Below are positions 6,006-6,364 of a stretch of 6,364 nt of DNA, in pieces (the first letter of the stretch is position 1; every line of letters begins with the position of its first letter). The position numbers and the translations under genes were made by a program. The stretch spans positions 1 through 6,364 of the forward strand of contig JACCXR010000563.1 in the NCBI GenBank assembly GCA_013696915.1, read 5' to 3'. Source of the stretch: Euzebyaceae bacterium (lineage in GTDB: Bacteria > Actinomycetota > Nitriliruptoria > Euzebyales > Egibacteraceae). The notes below the pieces were generated by a model. That model ran no database searches. It saw nothing but the letters and a program-made list of their open reading frames with translations, and was not told the origin of the DNA.

Positions 6006-6364
6006 ATGATCGACCGGGAATGGGTCTCGATCATCGACCCCGGGTCCCCCCACGACCGCTACGTCTTCGACGTCAGCTTCCTGCTGAGCGCCTACACCTG
6101 CATCTACGGCGCCGGCTGCCGGGGCACCGCCGACCAGCCGTCCGAGGTGCTCGGGTGCTGCCGGCTCGGCGCCCACTACGTCGACTCCGACGACCGCGAG
6201 CGCATCGAGGCGATGGTCGACGTCCTCGGCCCGGCGTTCATGCAGCACCACGCGGCAGCCCGGCGGCGGGGCGTGACCGCCACGGTCGCCGGCGAGGCGA
6301 AGACCCGCGTGAAGGACGGCGCCTGCATCTTCCTCAACCGCGGGAACTGGCCGGCGGGACCGGG
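6006..6364 (+). CDS. Cysteine-cluster protein (YkgJ/DUF3109-like), N-terminal part
   Basis: The first 119 residues are visible; the gene runs off the right edge. It contains FDVSFLLSAYTCIYGAGCRG (21-40) with Cys32 and Cys38, a Cys-Cys pair at 51-52 in LGCCRLGAHYVD, and Cys107 in KDGACIFLNRGNW. Clustered cysteines with a GCC--GAHYVD stretch and a later DGACIFLNR recall actinobacterial proteins related to the YkgJ/DUF3109 zinc- or iron-sulfur-binding families, whose biochemical role is not settled. The ATG at 6006 has AGGA (5994-5997) eight bases upstream. In-frame GTG 5973 and ATG 5943 are alternatives with no good ribosome binding site, although a -10-like TAGGCT just before GTG 5973 could support a leaderless start there. 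The antisense frame across this region looks like a shadow. The gene diverges from the LysM gene. Confidence 0.78.
   Translation, partial: MIDREWVSIIDPGSPHDRYVFDVSFLLSAYTCIYGAGCRGTADQPSEVLGCCRLGAHYVDSDDRERIEAMVDVLGPAFMQHHAAARRRGVTATVAGEAKTRVKDGACIFLNRGNWPAGP

Noticed and set aside
5958..6251. 97-residue minus-strand open frame near the right edge
   Set aside because: It is antisense to the cysteine-cluster gene, whose plus-strand frame shows ordered cysteine motifs and a ribosome binding site; the minus frame is Val/Ala/Asp-rich shadow.

Overview
This window is very GC-rich, uses GTG as well as ATG starts, and carries families common in Actinomycetota: a DUF4383-like small membrane protein, a LysM protein with one membrane anchor, and a cysteine-cluster protein. 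I read it as a chromosomal piece from a high-GC actinobacterium. I cannot name the genus. I see no insertion sequence, phage gene, CRISPR array, tRNA or rRNA.

Layout. From 1 to 5924 every convincing gene is on the minus strand, so transcription order runs from high to low coordinates. A gene for a LysM protein with a transmembrane segment and a coiled coil (5924-5379) ends just before a GC-rich hairpin. After a gene-free gap of about 300 bases comes a run of three closely spaced genes. The first (5077-3308) encodes a 589-residue uncharacterised protein with a long acidic Pro/Ala/Glu-rich N-terminus, a helical core and a C-terminal Cys/His zinc-binding motif. The second (3260-1134) encodes a complete S9B (DPP IV-type) dipeptidyl aminopeptidase with all catalytic residues. 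The third (1078-539) encodes a GNAT acetyltransferase. The gaps are 47 and 55 bases, so the three may be co-transcribed, although the GNAT gene may also have its own leaderless promoter. A 413-base gene-free stretch (126-538) holds a strong tandem hairpin. It separates this run from a DUF4383-like membrane protein gene that leaves the left edge. On the plus strand, a cysteine-cluster protein gene starts at about 6006 and leaves the right edge. It is divergent from the LysM gene, and the two share a compact promoter region.

How the genes may work together. The peptidase removes N-terminal dipeptides and lacks a signal peptide, so it probably acts in the cytosol on peptides. The acetyltransferase and the zinc-motif protein have no visible biochemical link to it beyond position. 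The LysM protein is expected at the membrane, reaching into the cell wall. I see no clear defence, secretion or biosynthetic system. The least explained items are the zinc-motif protein, the tandem hairpin at 373-434 and the interleaved divergent promoters at 5925-5975.
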